Shown here piece by piece: positions 1 to 10,258 of a DNA stretch of 64,000 nucleotides. The notes below the pieces were generated by a model. It was given only the letters and a program-made list of their open reading frames with translations, did no database searches and was not told the origin of the DNA. A program made the translations under genes and the position numbers. The DNA comes from Heliocidaris tuberculata (Eukaryota; Echinodermata; Echinoidea; Camarodonta; Echinometridae): contig CM046835.1 in the NCBI GenBank assembly GCA_025618425.1, positions 15,849,020-15,913,019 of the forward strand, written 5' to 3'. How positions within the stretch are numbered: the stretch's first letter is position 1; every line of letters starts with the position of its first letter.

Positions 1-1410
1 ATAATCATATACCCATAGATCCCTTTATATTGAATGTGGTTGTGAATGGTTTCCATATTAAAGCTAGATAATGAGTCAAGGATGCAAGTGTGGTATCTTA
101 AGTGTCTATCTTAAAAGCAAATATATTGTGATATTTTATTCTGATTGCATTGAGTAAAATGTATTGAAAAAGCTTGACAGAAGTTGACAAACACTACGCA
201 GCAAGTGAGGCTTTACAGCACTTGAAAATTTCTATAAATATACATTTCAATTTGCTTGCCCATACCAATCAAAACTATAAATGATTCTAAAAAATGGTGG
301 ACAAAAATATAAGGGAAAGATATAAAGAAATGTATGAGGAAACCATTCTCTAAAGAGAATTTTTAAAAGTTTCCATGAGTAATACTGGCAGGTACATGTA
401 GTTTTTGCAGCAAGTTTTCATTTACTGTTTATATATTGCTGGTTTAAACACCCATCTTACTTCATTATTGAAGCCAGTTTCTCTTGAAATTCTATACCAT
501 TGCAAGGTCTCAAGATTAAAGTAGCTTTGCAATTTAGAACTTGTTTTTCTGGCAGAGTTTTAATTAAAGTGGGATTCAAGAAAGAGCTCCCCCACTATAT
601 ACATCTTACTCTAATTCATAAGGATAAAACAGCTACATGTATCTAGCTGACAATGACTGAGAATATGTACTATCCATGTGTTCACATGAAATGACTGTAC
701 ATCTTTGTGGCATGATTAATATACATAATGTACAATATAGTGCCATACAATGTAAAGGTATCATTCTCTTTTTTATTTAAAACAAAATGGGCCCACTTAC
801 ATGTATAAATAAAGGTCACCCCATGCTCCAACATGAATCAATATACCTAACCCCAGGTGGCACCAATGCTTGACCAATTTGTCAGACACTTTGCAGGAGG
901 AAGTTTAAGAATATGGTACCTCTATACTTCAGAGAGTCTGGGCCTACACATTTTTCTTTTCTGTGATTCTATCACACATGTACACCTATTCCAGACCATT
1001 TCTTTTTTATATAATTTCATAAGGTAATTCCCCTCGTGTGAAAAAACTCTCAGTAAATGAACAGCATTATCTGCTGGAAGTCATCCATGTGAACTGGGTA
1101 TAAGACTTGCCACAAAGAGGTCCTTCAAGGTATCTCAAGGATGATAGCATGATGTAAATTGTAAGCTTAGAGCTCTACAAAAGGGATTGGGCTCAGAATA
1201 CACAAGAAGTCATGAATACTACAATCTCAGTACAAGTACAGATGTATAGTGGGTTGCTTGCAGGAAAATAAGAACCTTGTGCCCAGATTATTCAATCTGA
1301 GACTTTGAATAAAATGGAAATATGAGATAAAATTATGATTCACGCTTGTGGGGGAATATTGGTAGGTAATTTTCCCCCTCTCTGAAGGTTTGGAATTGAA
1401 TATCAGTTAA
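1..1410. other. AT-rich stretch without recognised gene
   Basis: Only short open frames and scattered TACATGTA palindromes are seen. I find no splice-framed exon, terminal inverted repeat or tandem array that I can support. Confidence 0.5.
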
Positions 1411-1904
1411 AGGTAATGTTTAGTTTTGGTACTCCCTCAAAAACTTTTCATCAGATTTTTTGTTGATAAATAGCAAGATACTAGCAATACTAAGATGCTG
1501 TGAAGATTTCACCTTTTAAAGTGAAATATTTCACAAAAGAGAGGCAAAAATCAATATAAATACCGGGCCAGGGATATAAACTCTCAACAACGGCAGCATG
1601 CACTATACACTCGTGTAGAATTGTGTGTACTCCACACACAGTGACACACATGCTATCTCCACGTGAAGCCCCCAAGACTGTTGCATGGGGAGCCATCGGG
1701 GTGGAAAGGTCCTATAGCGTAGGGCAGTATATTACAGTGATCTAGTGTTCCTTACAGATATTTATACTAAAATTCACCGGAAATCATTGCTGGAATACCA
1801 CATGATCTCAAACAAACCTTTTTTATACAAGATAAACAACATGAGACTATACTGAACACCTTTCTTTCCAGTTTCCTTTCTGCTACCAAAACTGTCCATG
1901 AGCT
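1411..1904 (-). mobile_element. TTAA-flanked element, family H, copy 1
   Basis: The 494-bp unit is bounded by TTAA at 1407-1410 and 1905-1908. Its ends are related inverted repeats, AGGTAATGTTTAGTTTTGG on the left and the complement of a segment containing CAGTTTTGG on the right. It matches 14259-14764 in the opposite orientation along its length, including the segment with GGGCCAGGGAT. There is no coding capacity, so it is a non-autonomous DNA element. The TTAA target suggests a piggyBac or Kolobok type transposase acting in trans; this assignment is inference. Confidence 0.7.
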
Positions 1905-3106
1905 TTAAAGATACATGTACCTATCAATATTCTGATATTGTTGAGAAATAAGGAGGGTTACTGTATTTTTCTTAAAACCCTGACTCTCAACACATGAAGC
2001 ACATCCCCACAACACATTTACAAATTCTTTCTATGGGAATAAGTATAATGAGATATGGAAGAGAAATATCAGAAGTGAACATTGTATCAAGACATATGAA
2101 AAAGGTAAAGAGAGTCAGGGGAGAGAACTGGGTGCAAGAGAAGCTAAATATAGCAAAAAATAAAACCTAGAGCACATATAATCTGAGAATTAAACAAGCA
2201 TGAATGCTCCAGACCAATTACATTTCCCTTTCGCCCATGGGTGACGACTGCAAGCAAGAGCTACTACTTTCCCCCAGTCCATGTAATCAGCGAATACCAG
2301 ACAATAGTCTGGGAAAGTATTGAATGCATAGTGACATTGATCGTAATCAACTCCACGATCACAAACAAATGTACCTTTTTCATTTACATGAAATTGAAAT
2401 GAATTTTGTCTATTTTAGTAATAGATTCTGCGACAAGCCCGCCCTAATTTCTGTCAACCTGCTATATTCTCGCTCATGCTATCGCTGCAGGCACTATAGT
2501 TGTAATATGAGGCTTTAAAGGGTGGTTTGTCTACTTGATAACATCTGCTACATGAACTTACTGTACCCATATAATTATAATTCCTCTCTACAAGTAACAT
2601 GGTACACATCCTAGCCTATAGTTTGTATGTACAAAATATACTAGGCCTACCCTTTTGAAAGAATTTTTTTATAAGTCTTTACTATATAGCCCAATGCAAA
2701 AACAGCAAGAATACTAGATTTACAGATTTGAATAGAGCATATTCTGTCCATATACACCATATTTTTACATCCAAATGGAGGAAAATAACCTCCATATGTC
2801 AAGAAAGGTAATCATTTCGAAAGTTGATTAATCAAAACTTATATTTGTGTCATGCTCTTTTTGTAAAATTACTGCAAACATGGAAATTTTTGTGCCAAAA
2901 AAAATTATGTGTGCCACTGTGCCTTATCATTTCATGATCTGGTCCATTAGCAGTTTCTTTATTTGGCCAAGTTTTAAATTCAAATGCGTGAAATGCACGA
3001 AGAGATTTACACTATGGGAAACTATCAACATTTACAGCATACTTTCCATTTCAATTCTAAAGATACATCGATACATAGGTCTATTGTAGAACAAAGTTAA
3101 ATTTAA
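1905..3106. other. Unannotated AT-rich stretch
   Basis: No gene is supported. A minus-strand frame is open from about 2411 down to 2193 and is rich in Cys, Trp and Tyr, but it lacks convincing splice sites and is probably chance. Confidence 0.4.
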
Positions 3107-3690
3107 AGGGAAATCCAACCTTAATAGTAAGTTGCTTTGAAAGAAAGAGGAAAAATCAGAGAAGCAGATTGGTGAAAGTTTGAACGAAATCGGACAAGCA
3201 ATAAGAAAGTTATGAATTTTTGAAAGTTGTAATCACTATACATATGGGAATTTCAAATTGGCCGAATAGGTAATGTCACTGTGATGTAGCTGTGGACAAC
3301 TCCCCCATTCACTCCAACACACAAAATGACTAAAATGTCACTTTTGTCAAAATGTATTACTCAGTAGGATCTCTTTCTTTCATGAGGACCTATAACAATA
3401 TGCTATCTCCAATATGTTTTGAGTACTGCCCCGAGGGTAAAAGCGCCTCAAAGAAAACTGCAAATTAGTGATATTTTTGTGTACGACAAATAGGAGAGTT
3501 GTCCACAAACATGTCACAATTGAATCACCAAATTGCCAATTTGAGATTCGCATAGATGTAGTGATCTCATTTTTCAAACATCCATAACTTTCTTATTCCT
3601 TGTCTGATTTCTTTCAAACTTTCACCATCCACTTTTTTTTATTTTTCTGCTTTCACACAAATCATCTCATTACCAAGGTTGGATTGCCCT
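3107..3690 (+). mobile_element. TTAA-flanked element, family A, copy 1 (full length)
   Basis: This 584-bp element begins AGGGAAATCCAACCTT and ends with the inverted AAGGTTGGATTGCCCT, and is flanked by TTAA at 3103-3106 and 3691-3694. Close copies lie at 22416-22997 (inverted) and 31738-32190 (internally deleted), with an older broken copy at 14130-14950. Both halves carry a subterminal block of the type GTGAAAGTTTGAACGAAATC followed by AAGAAAGTTATG, which recurs in other families of this window. It is non-coding and probably mobilised by a TTAA-specific transposase encoded elsewhere. Confidence 0.85.
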
Positions 3691-3826
3691 TTAAATACTA
3701 TGGTCAAAAAAAAAATGTTAATTTCACTGCAGAGGGTGATGCACACTGTGATAAGAGTGCACCACCCTGTCAGGAAACAATAAAAAATGGACATACTCTG
3801 TAAGTGGCTGATCAGCTACCCCCTGC

Positions 3827-4413
3827 ATGCATGGCAATATCTCTAGACATCGTAGATGGCCGTCCACGTGGTCTTCCTCTGCACTGCTCATGATGAACCC
3901 CACAAAGACCACTCAGAGTTCCCTCAGAGAACACTCAACTGAGAGTTGCCTCAAAGACCACCCAACTGAGACTTTCCAAAAGACCACTCACTCAACTGAG
4001 AGTTTGTACTTTGATTATTCCTTGAATGGTGGGGGAAAGTGAGTTCTGATGAAAAGTTAAAGTTGTTACCCAATAACACTTTCAGTCAATCCTCTTTGAG
4101 TGCAAGTCCAGTTACAACAGACAGGTGTCATGTAATGGTATGTCATTCAACGAGTTCAAACAGAACACTACTACAGAGCGGCATCACAGAAATAGCTTGT
4201 AAACTTTCTCCTGCACTAAAGGAAATCATTCATTTAGTAACGAATGGAAAGTTTGCTGATCTTGTCTCCACCCTTAGAAAAGAAACTACCGTCCACATAC
4301 ATGTAAATTCTGTTGCAAGCAAACTGAAGGTAATGTACATGAGATTAGAGCCACACTGTCCTGGTTAAAAAAAAAGGTTGTTCCTTTCTTAATTACAGAT
4401 GTGTTTTAGCTAA
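3827..4413 (+). CDS. Exon-like block, unidentified (low confidence)
   Basis: Two overlapping open frames end exactly at good splice donors. The first (from ATG 3827) runs to AAA|GTGAGT at 4037 and includes a repeated Thr-Glu-Ser pattern that comes from a small degenerate repeat around 3905-4010. The second runs through 4329, where CTGAAG|GTAATG is a donor; a possible acceptor is TTTCAG at 4084. A pyrimidine-rich acceptor (TTCTTAATTACAG) sits at 4398, after which the phase-0 frame stops within five codons. The second frame encodes a plausible helical stretch (SGITEIACKLSPALKEII). I recognise no family. It could be the upstream part of the gene whose end lies at 5321-5544, a non-coding transcript, or chance. 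Confidence 0.25.
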
Positions 4414-5320
4414 ATCTCAGTCAGTTTACCTCTCCAAAGAGCTCAATTTAGAGTAGTCATCTGAAATGTGGCAAGTGCACTTTAGCTCTAGCTGGTGACT
4501 GTGGTGATGCTCAATGCATGTTGGTGAACATTCACACCACAGACTTTACAGTCATTCTGGCATGACAGGTTGTCTGGGTGTCTTGCTATTTATGGAACTT
4601 TGTATCATCCACAGTGACAATGGCTCAGGCTGGCAAATGGTACAACTGTCAATGAAAGTGTCTTACTACTGTATAACAGACAGTATATGTATGCACATGT
4701 GCAGTTATCAATCTACATGTCCATGCAATACACACGTGAACTGCCAATCAGAAGAAAAACAATCTTCCGAATCTAACAATATGCAAGTTTTCCTCCAGCA
4801 TGAAAATGAGAGGCAGAGAGATGCAGTGCACGTTATTCCTCTACATTTGAGATGTAATCCTGTATTCCACCACTGCTTGCAAGACAAGGCATTCTTCAGG
4901 CAAGCTCAAAACATGTATTCACAATCAACGTCCATTTTCATCAAGTACAACAGGTACATGTACATTGCTCCTGCATGCATGCACAAACTGTACAATGTCT
5001 TGAGAATGATCTAGAAGTGCATACTGGAGAGCTCTAATAGCGTTCTGGCGTGTGCCAAGTCCATCTAACACCTTCTTCAATCTTAATTATTCGCGATCAA
5101 CAATGGCCCCAAGAAGCGATGATGACCAGCATAACACAAGTATCAACGACGCTGATATATTTATCTACATCTGAATATCAATGCAATAGCAGAGTTGTCA
5201 ATTTTCAAGGCGAACTTCTTTTCCAAGCATGAATCTCCAGTTACTAATCATGGGATATTGTCAGTACGAGGTGAGCATCGCCAGGCCTGATACACAACCC
5301 TCCACACCCTGTTTGCTCAG
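4414..5320 (+). other. Possible exonic or intronic DNA
   Basis: A plus-strand frame is open for 166 codons at 4514-5014, long for this base composition, and contains a possible donor (AACAG|GTACATG at 4951). Its composition, rich in His, Cys and Met, looks more like chance than protein. A strong donor (CGAG|GTGAGC) lies at 5270. I cannot build a consistent gene model here. Confidence 0.25.
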
Positions 5321-5544
5321 CAACGCTCGTGATCGACGAGAAACGATGTACGAGAATCAAATGATTCATGAGAGACGCTCCTCCTCACTGCTCGAAGGTA
5401 TGTCAATAAAATACACAAAAGTAAAAAATGCCTTGATTCCACTAAATTGTTCTCTTTTTTTCAGCCTCAAGCCCAGCATTGCAGGAACATGAAAAGCACC
5501 TTCAAATTTGGTCACAGATTCTAGCATCCATCAGCAATGATTAG
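5321..5544 (+). CDS. Last two coding exons of an unidentified gene
   Basis: Exon 5321-5397 is preceded by a strong acceptor (CCTGTTTGCTCAG) and followed by a consensus donor (CGAAG|GTATGT). The next acceptor, TTCTCTTTTTTTCAG, ends at 5464. Joining across this 67-bp intron keeps one frame open: it reads ...MIHERRSSSLLE then ASSPALQEHEKHLQIW and stops with TAG at 5542-5544. Only this frame of the second exon is open. The encoded tail is charged and helix-prone, resembling a coiled-coil end, but I recognise no family. The intron is unusually short for an echinoderm. Upstream exons are uncertain. Confidence 0.45.
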
Positions 5545-5632
5545 AATTCGTCACTGATGAAAAGTGAGGATAGAGTGTATGATGATTCATTCAAATCAAA
5601 GCACGGCCGCATGAAATCCTAACATTTTGCAG

Positions 5633-5809
5633 AATGTAACATCCTTGGCACAGAAAACCATAAAAAATCTCCCATATAGTCAGAAATCCCTTTTTCCTAG
5701 ATCTGTGCAGTATTCCCCAGTGCAGGAAATTATCAGCCAGCTGGGGTCTCAAGTAAATGATGTGTACATAATGTGCAATTATGCACCGCTCAATACAACT
5801 CTACGGTGA
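5633..5809 (+). CDS. Candidate exon, unidentified
   Basis: An acceptor (CTAACATTTTGCAG) ends at 5632 and is followed by an open frame to a TGA at 5807-5809. A possible donor, CAA|GTAAAT, is at 5752-5753. The encoded text (KTIKNLPYSQKSLFPRSVQ and following) has ordinary protein composition. Because the preceding exon ends in a stop, this would be an alternative exon of the same gene or belong to a separate one. No family is recognised. Confidence 0.25.
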   Translation, partial: NVTSLAQKTIKNLPYSQKSLFPRSVQYSPVQEIISQLGSQVNDVYIMCNYAPLNTTLR

Positions 5810-7406
5810 CAACGATGATGATTCACACAAAATGCCGGCAACATAAATTGCCCTATCCCTTACTCCTACCCTGGGTAAAGATAAATTCAAGAAAAAAAGA
5901 AATGCAATCGATCAATCCGGCCTGGTTGAAATCTTCCATGTGCAGGGATAAGAATGTTGAATGATCATAAGTGCAGTAATCCTTCATCATCATGTTGAGC
6001 ATATCTTGAGTCAGCATTGATTATGATGATGTTTTGAGAGAGGAACATGTACTACATGTACATGTAGTTAAAAAAAAAAATGGACAAGCTGGAAAATCAA
6101 TTGCTAGTGTTGGCTAATCTTCTTACAGTTTATAAACTACAGTTACATTTCAAGGCTTAGGAAATAAAATAAAATAAAGTAGTATTTACATAGACAATTA
6201 ACTATCAGGGCCATATTGTCAACATCATTTGGTGAGGCATGTGAGTTGTGCAAAGGGCTCTATTTCATTTACATGTATGTATAACATTGTCTGCTCTGTA
6301 TTCACCCTCCAACCCAACCAGCCTTATAGGTTATTCAGTTCTTGTAGCAAAAGAAAACTGGAGGGAAATTTGTTGAACATATTCTCATATTGTTCCATCT
6401 GCAGTGAAAAATGTATATTTTGACATATATATCCCATGGTTAAATTCTGATAGTGTACCTTGATTAGTGCTGTATCGAAACAGTTAAAAGTTCGAAAAAC
6501 AACTGTGAGGTCCCAAAACGGAATGGATTTCATGGTTTTCGGTTAGCCGTGAAAAGATGCTACATGATTCTGAATACATGGGAATGTCCAAAAGCAAAAC
6601 ATAAAACTTGCTATAAAAGCCTAATTTTCATCCTTTTTATTCATAACAGTGCTATAAAGTATCAATTTACCTACCATGATTTGATTTTAAGATATCTTAT
6701 TTCTTGTTATTTTGTGGTTTACAAGTCAGTTCTAGCTTCAAATGCCGATAATTGTTCAGCAATGGGGCTGCCATTTTGGTACTCATGAATATGCAAAGCT
6801 TTATGTAAATATTAATTTGTAAAACCAGCTCTGTGCAAAGTTCTCTGGCACCCTCTCCTGATCAGATCTTATATGCAGGGATTTGATAGACAATATGGCT
6901 GCCCCCATACAACGGAATCAACATTTTGAAGCTTAAACTCACTTGGAAAACTACAAAATATCAACAAATAAGACATTTTAAGCTCAAGTTTTGGTAGGTA
7001 CATGTAAATGTATGCTCTTTATCACTATTACGATTAAAAAAGAGGAAAATAATGGCTTTCGTAGCAAGTCTCTTTTTTGTTAAGCCTGTGTCCCGTGTGT
7101 GCAAAATCATATTGAATCACCCAATTGTTATAACCTTATTTTTTTTAAAGCAATTGAGAGAGAAGAGATGTGTTAATGATTAAGAGTGAAGTAAACTAAT
7201 GCCAAGTTAAAAACATGAATAATTCAAACCCTGAATGCAGTTGAGTATAACTATGCAATATTTCACATTACTTGATGTCCATTAATCATTGCTTAACATG
7301 ATTTACATTACTTTACATTAATTGTGACTTCATGCATGAACATGAATGTGTAAAATGAATTTGACAAAGTACATTTTGTACAGTACTACAGTATGTGCAT
7401 GTTTAA
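5810..7406. other. Unannotated AT-rich stretch
   Basis: It contains TACATGTA clusters (for example 6046-6068) and short open frames only. No exon or mobile-element boundary is supported. Confidence 0.4.
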
Positions 7407-7774
7407 AGATAAAGTTGAGTTCTGGTGATGCAATTACTTTGTGAAAGAAACTGTCTCAACCAATTGGGAAAAGTTGATCATTTCTACATAAGAATTGGAG
7501 TATACTGCGTGGCTTTGGAATCATCAAAATGATAAGAAATTGACTGTCTTGCTGAATATCACATGCTCTTGACACAGAAATTGGTATATGGGACTGTACA
7601 CACATGTGGCATGAATGTTCGGCCTGAACATTTCAGCTATTTCTCATCATATTTTAAATGTGAGGGCATTTCTACTGTGATATATGTTCTTCCAAATTGA
7701 CAAAAAAGGAATGAGAAAGCTCACAAATTATTTTTTTTTAAATTTTTCACCTTTCCCAGAACTCACCCTTCTCT
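7407..7774 (+). mobile_element. TTAA-flanked element, family E, copy 1
   Basis: TTAA at 7403-7406 and 7775-7778 flank a 368-bp unit whose left end reads AGATAAAGTTGAGTTCTGG and whose right end is the inverted CCCAGAACTCACCCTTCTCT. A near full-length inverted copy is at 47446-47821 and a truncated one at 20613-20905. It is non-coding. Confidence 0.8.
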
Positions 7775-7948
7775 TTAATGACTAAGTTTATCCCAGGCAG
7801 GTCAAGATCAATTTGTGGAGTTTACCATTTTGAATGGTTGACATTTTTTACTTGATGTTGCACTTTTATGTTCAGTCCTGAGCTATTTCAAGATTTTCTA
7901 TAGAAATAATATGGGAATTCCTCAAGGCTTATTCTTTCTTTTTTCCAG

Positions 7949-8028
7949 AGCTCTTTTTGAGCTTTCCCAAGCTATTTTTGAAGTTTCAAGAGCTTAAATA
8001 CTCTCAGATTCTATACAAATTTTCACTG
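7949..8028 (+). CDS. Candidate internal exon, unidentified
   Basis: An 80-nt segment lies between a strong acceptor (CTTTCTTTTTTCCAG, ending 7948) and a strong donor (CACTG|GTGAGTG). One of three frames is open right through and would encode LFLSFPKLFLKFQ and following residues. No neighbouring exon in a matching phase was identified, so this may be a chance pair of splice motifs. Confidence 0.22.
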
Positions 8029-8677
8029 GTGAGTGCTAAAGTGGAGTTTCGAAATTGTTATTACTATACATATCTATGTATTTCCTTAAAAGTACCCAGC
8101 ATGCAAAATTAAGTAATGCTTGCAAGACTCATATTGTCATAATGCTTGATTGAATGAGGGATATGCAGAGTGTTTTTATTATTCATCAATTAAAGTAGTG
8201 CTAGCTGAATGTACACTTAAAATGTTTATAGTACTGTGTACACATGTCCAATAACAAGTAACATGTACATAAATGCACTTGATAAGAAATGTAATATATA
8301 TTCTTGCACAATTTTCTTTCAAAGGTTACCAAAGAGATAACTGAGCACAAGTAAAAAGCTAGGGCCGTAAAAGTCAAGCGATATCACCAGTGAGTTGATT
8401 AAATTTAGTGAGTATTCCCTGGAGAGATGAAATATAAGTCTTGAAGAACTTGAATGATACTGACGTCCAAAGCAGAGTAGGAGAGAGGGAAAGAGAAGAA
8501 GGTAGAAGACAAACGGTGGAGTGGAGACAAAGTAAAGATAAAATATGACTGAAATGTTTAGTCTGTCATAGAGTTTTAGACTTCAATATTAGTAATGTCC
8601 ATTAGCCAGAGTTGCACAGAAAGGAAAGATGAAACATAAGACATAAAATCATTAGCTTAGAGCAAGAAGGGCATTAA
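8029..8677. other. Purine-rich intergenic stretch
   Basis: It contains GA-rich DNA (about 8460-8540) similar in style to 9180-9390. The two blocks flank the family F element, which seems to have inserted between them. No gene is seen. Confidence 0.35.
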
Positions 8678-9084
8678 CCCTTTCGAGACAATCGACCACA
8701 TTTTGTGGTTTAGCTCAATAACTTTTGATTCAGAGCTCTAAAAAATATACCAGATACATGAGTAGAAAGAGCAAAAATTTCTGTACAAACTATGTCCTTT
8801 TTGTTGCATGACCATTACTGCGTTTGATGCTAGAATTTTAGAAACGAGAATAAGGTTGAAAATCCTTAAATTGGCAACACTTTGACAGGTTCAAAATCAT
8901 TGCTTTTTTTATCAAAATTGGCAATTTTTTCAACTTTTCGATAAATTCCTAACCATATATTGTTTTCAAGACATATTACACCTTATTAGAACCACGTAGC
9001 ACTAAAAGAAAAATATTACTATTGCCAATTTGAAGAACAAAATGTGATCAATTTAACCCTTAAATAATTCCTGTCCTGAAAGGG
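8678..9084 (-). mobile_element. TTAA-flanked element, family F, copy 1
   Basis: The 407-bp unit is bounded by TTAA at 8674-8677 and 9085-9088 and has terminal inverted repeats starting CCCTTTC. TTAA duplication with CCCTTT ends is the classic pattern of piggyBac-type elements. A second copy in the opposite orientation is at 49094-49502. It has no coding capacity and is a non-autonomous derivative. Confidence 0.85.
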
Positions 9085-9395
9085 TTAAATGCTAAATGGT
9101 AAATCCATGTAATGCTCTTCTGGCTCTCAGCAGATAAAATAATAATCCAGACATGTACTGATATGAAATTATAACAGAGTATACATGTGAGAGGAAGTGA
9201 CTGAGAAAGAGGTTAAATAGGAGAAAGGACAAAGAAGAGTAGAGCCTTAGCAGGAAGGATGAAATAAGAGATGAAAAATTGGTACAGAAAGAAGAACTTG
9301 ACTCATATTGATTCCAAGGAGGGGTAAGAGAAAGGGAACAAGACTTCAGGAATAAGATAAATAGTAGATGGAAAATACAAGAAAGCAGGGGAAAA

Positions 9396-9635
9396 GTGGG
9401 ATGCAAAATAGATGATATACTATCCTCAAGTCTATGGAATGCAACAGAGAAAAGAAGCCATAAAAGGCACATTCCTATAAAGCACAAGTTGGAGTCCGGA
9501 TCATGTTTAATGAAACCAGAGTATATGAACAGTTCATCTGTCATTAGGGAGCTTTCAAGTACTCTAAATGATGAGCTAGAGGGATATATGATGGATGGTG
9601 TTTACTTTCACATTCATTCATCTGATACATCCTAG
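9396..9635 (+). CDS. Open frame or exon, unidentified
   Basis: The frame is open from about 9310 to a TAG at 9633-9635. From 9396 it encodes about 79 residues with ordinary protein composition, including MKPEYMNSSSVIRELSSTLN and an acidic C-terminal part. The region upstream is an AG-rich tract, which keeps frames open on both strands, so the first third carries little weight. No clear acceptor or ATG in good context defines a start. I recognise no family. It may be a terminal exon or chance. Confidence 0.25.
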   Translation: MGCKIDDILSSSLWNATEKRSHKRHIPIKHKLESGSCLMKPEYMNSSSVIRELSSTLNDELEGYMMDGVYFHIHSSDTS

Positions 9636-9812
9636 GTATTTTGGAGAATACATGTCTAAGGAGACATATATCTGCCAGCACCAGGTGAAGGAATTTTAGA
9701 TCTGTGCTTTTCATGTTCATGTAACATGGATTTTATCACAATTTTTAAGGACCGTGTCACCACCATTAAATATCTGAATAATTTGTTAAATAGTATACCA
9801 GAAAAAGGATCC

Positions 9813-10258
9813 AGGGCCGGTATTCAATTAAAAACGCGCATTAAGTAAGTAAATTACTAAGTATTTAACTCGGCTAAGTAAAATGGCTTAACTCGTATTC
9901 AGATCACTTTAAGGTATTTTTCTTTAGTAACCTGACTTTGAGGCAAAATAATTACTGATATCCATTGTGACGTCACATGTCCTGTCCAAAATCATGCGCA
10001 ATAAATGCGTCACAGTAGATGCGCGCTTACATGGTTTGCTTGCGCGCAGCTTATACTACTGCGCGTATGTATGAAAGCCACATACCTGCCAATCAAGTAA
10101 TTGGTTTAAGTCTGCTAGGGAGCTGTCTTAGACCTAGGGTAAAATACTTAGCCAAAAGATTCAACTGAATACCAAAATTGCTTAAGTATTTTATCTCAGC
10201 CGAAAACTAAGTAAACTACTCATATTTCACTCTTAAGTATTGAATTGAATACGGGCCC
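9813..10258. mobile_element. Inverted-repeat element with GGGCC ends
   Basis: The left end GGGCCGGTATTCAATT is matched by an inverted AATTGAATACGGGCCC at the right, about 445 bp apart. Inside, partial palindromy continues (AAGTATTT and TACTTAG type words on both arms). There is no coding potential, as in a MITE. No clean target duplication could be read, so the superfamily is left open. Confidence 0.7.

Noticed and set aside
2193..2411. Minus-strand open frame rich in Cys, Trp and Tyr
   Set aside because: No convincing acceptor or start and unusual composition; no homologue comes to mind.
4514..5014. 166-codon plus-strand frame
   Set aside because: Met/His/Cys-rich text with no motif; better treated as uncertain exonic or intronic DNA than as a gene.
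9092..9544. 150-codon open frame on the minus strand
   Set aside because: It lies opposite an AG-rich tract, giving a Leu/Ser/Phe-rich text typical of pyrimidine-rich DNA; the opposite frame is more protein-like.
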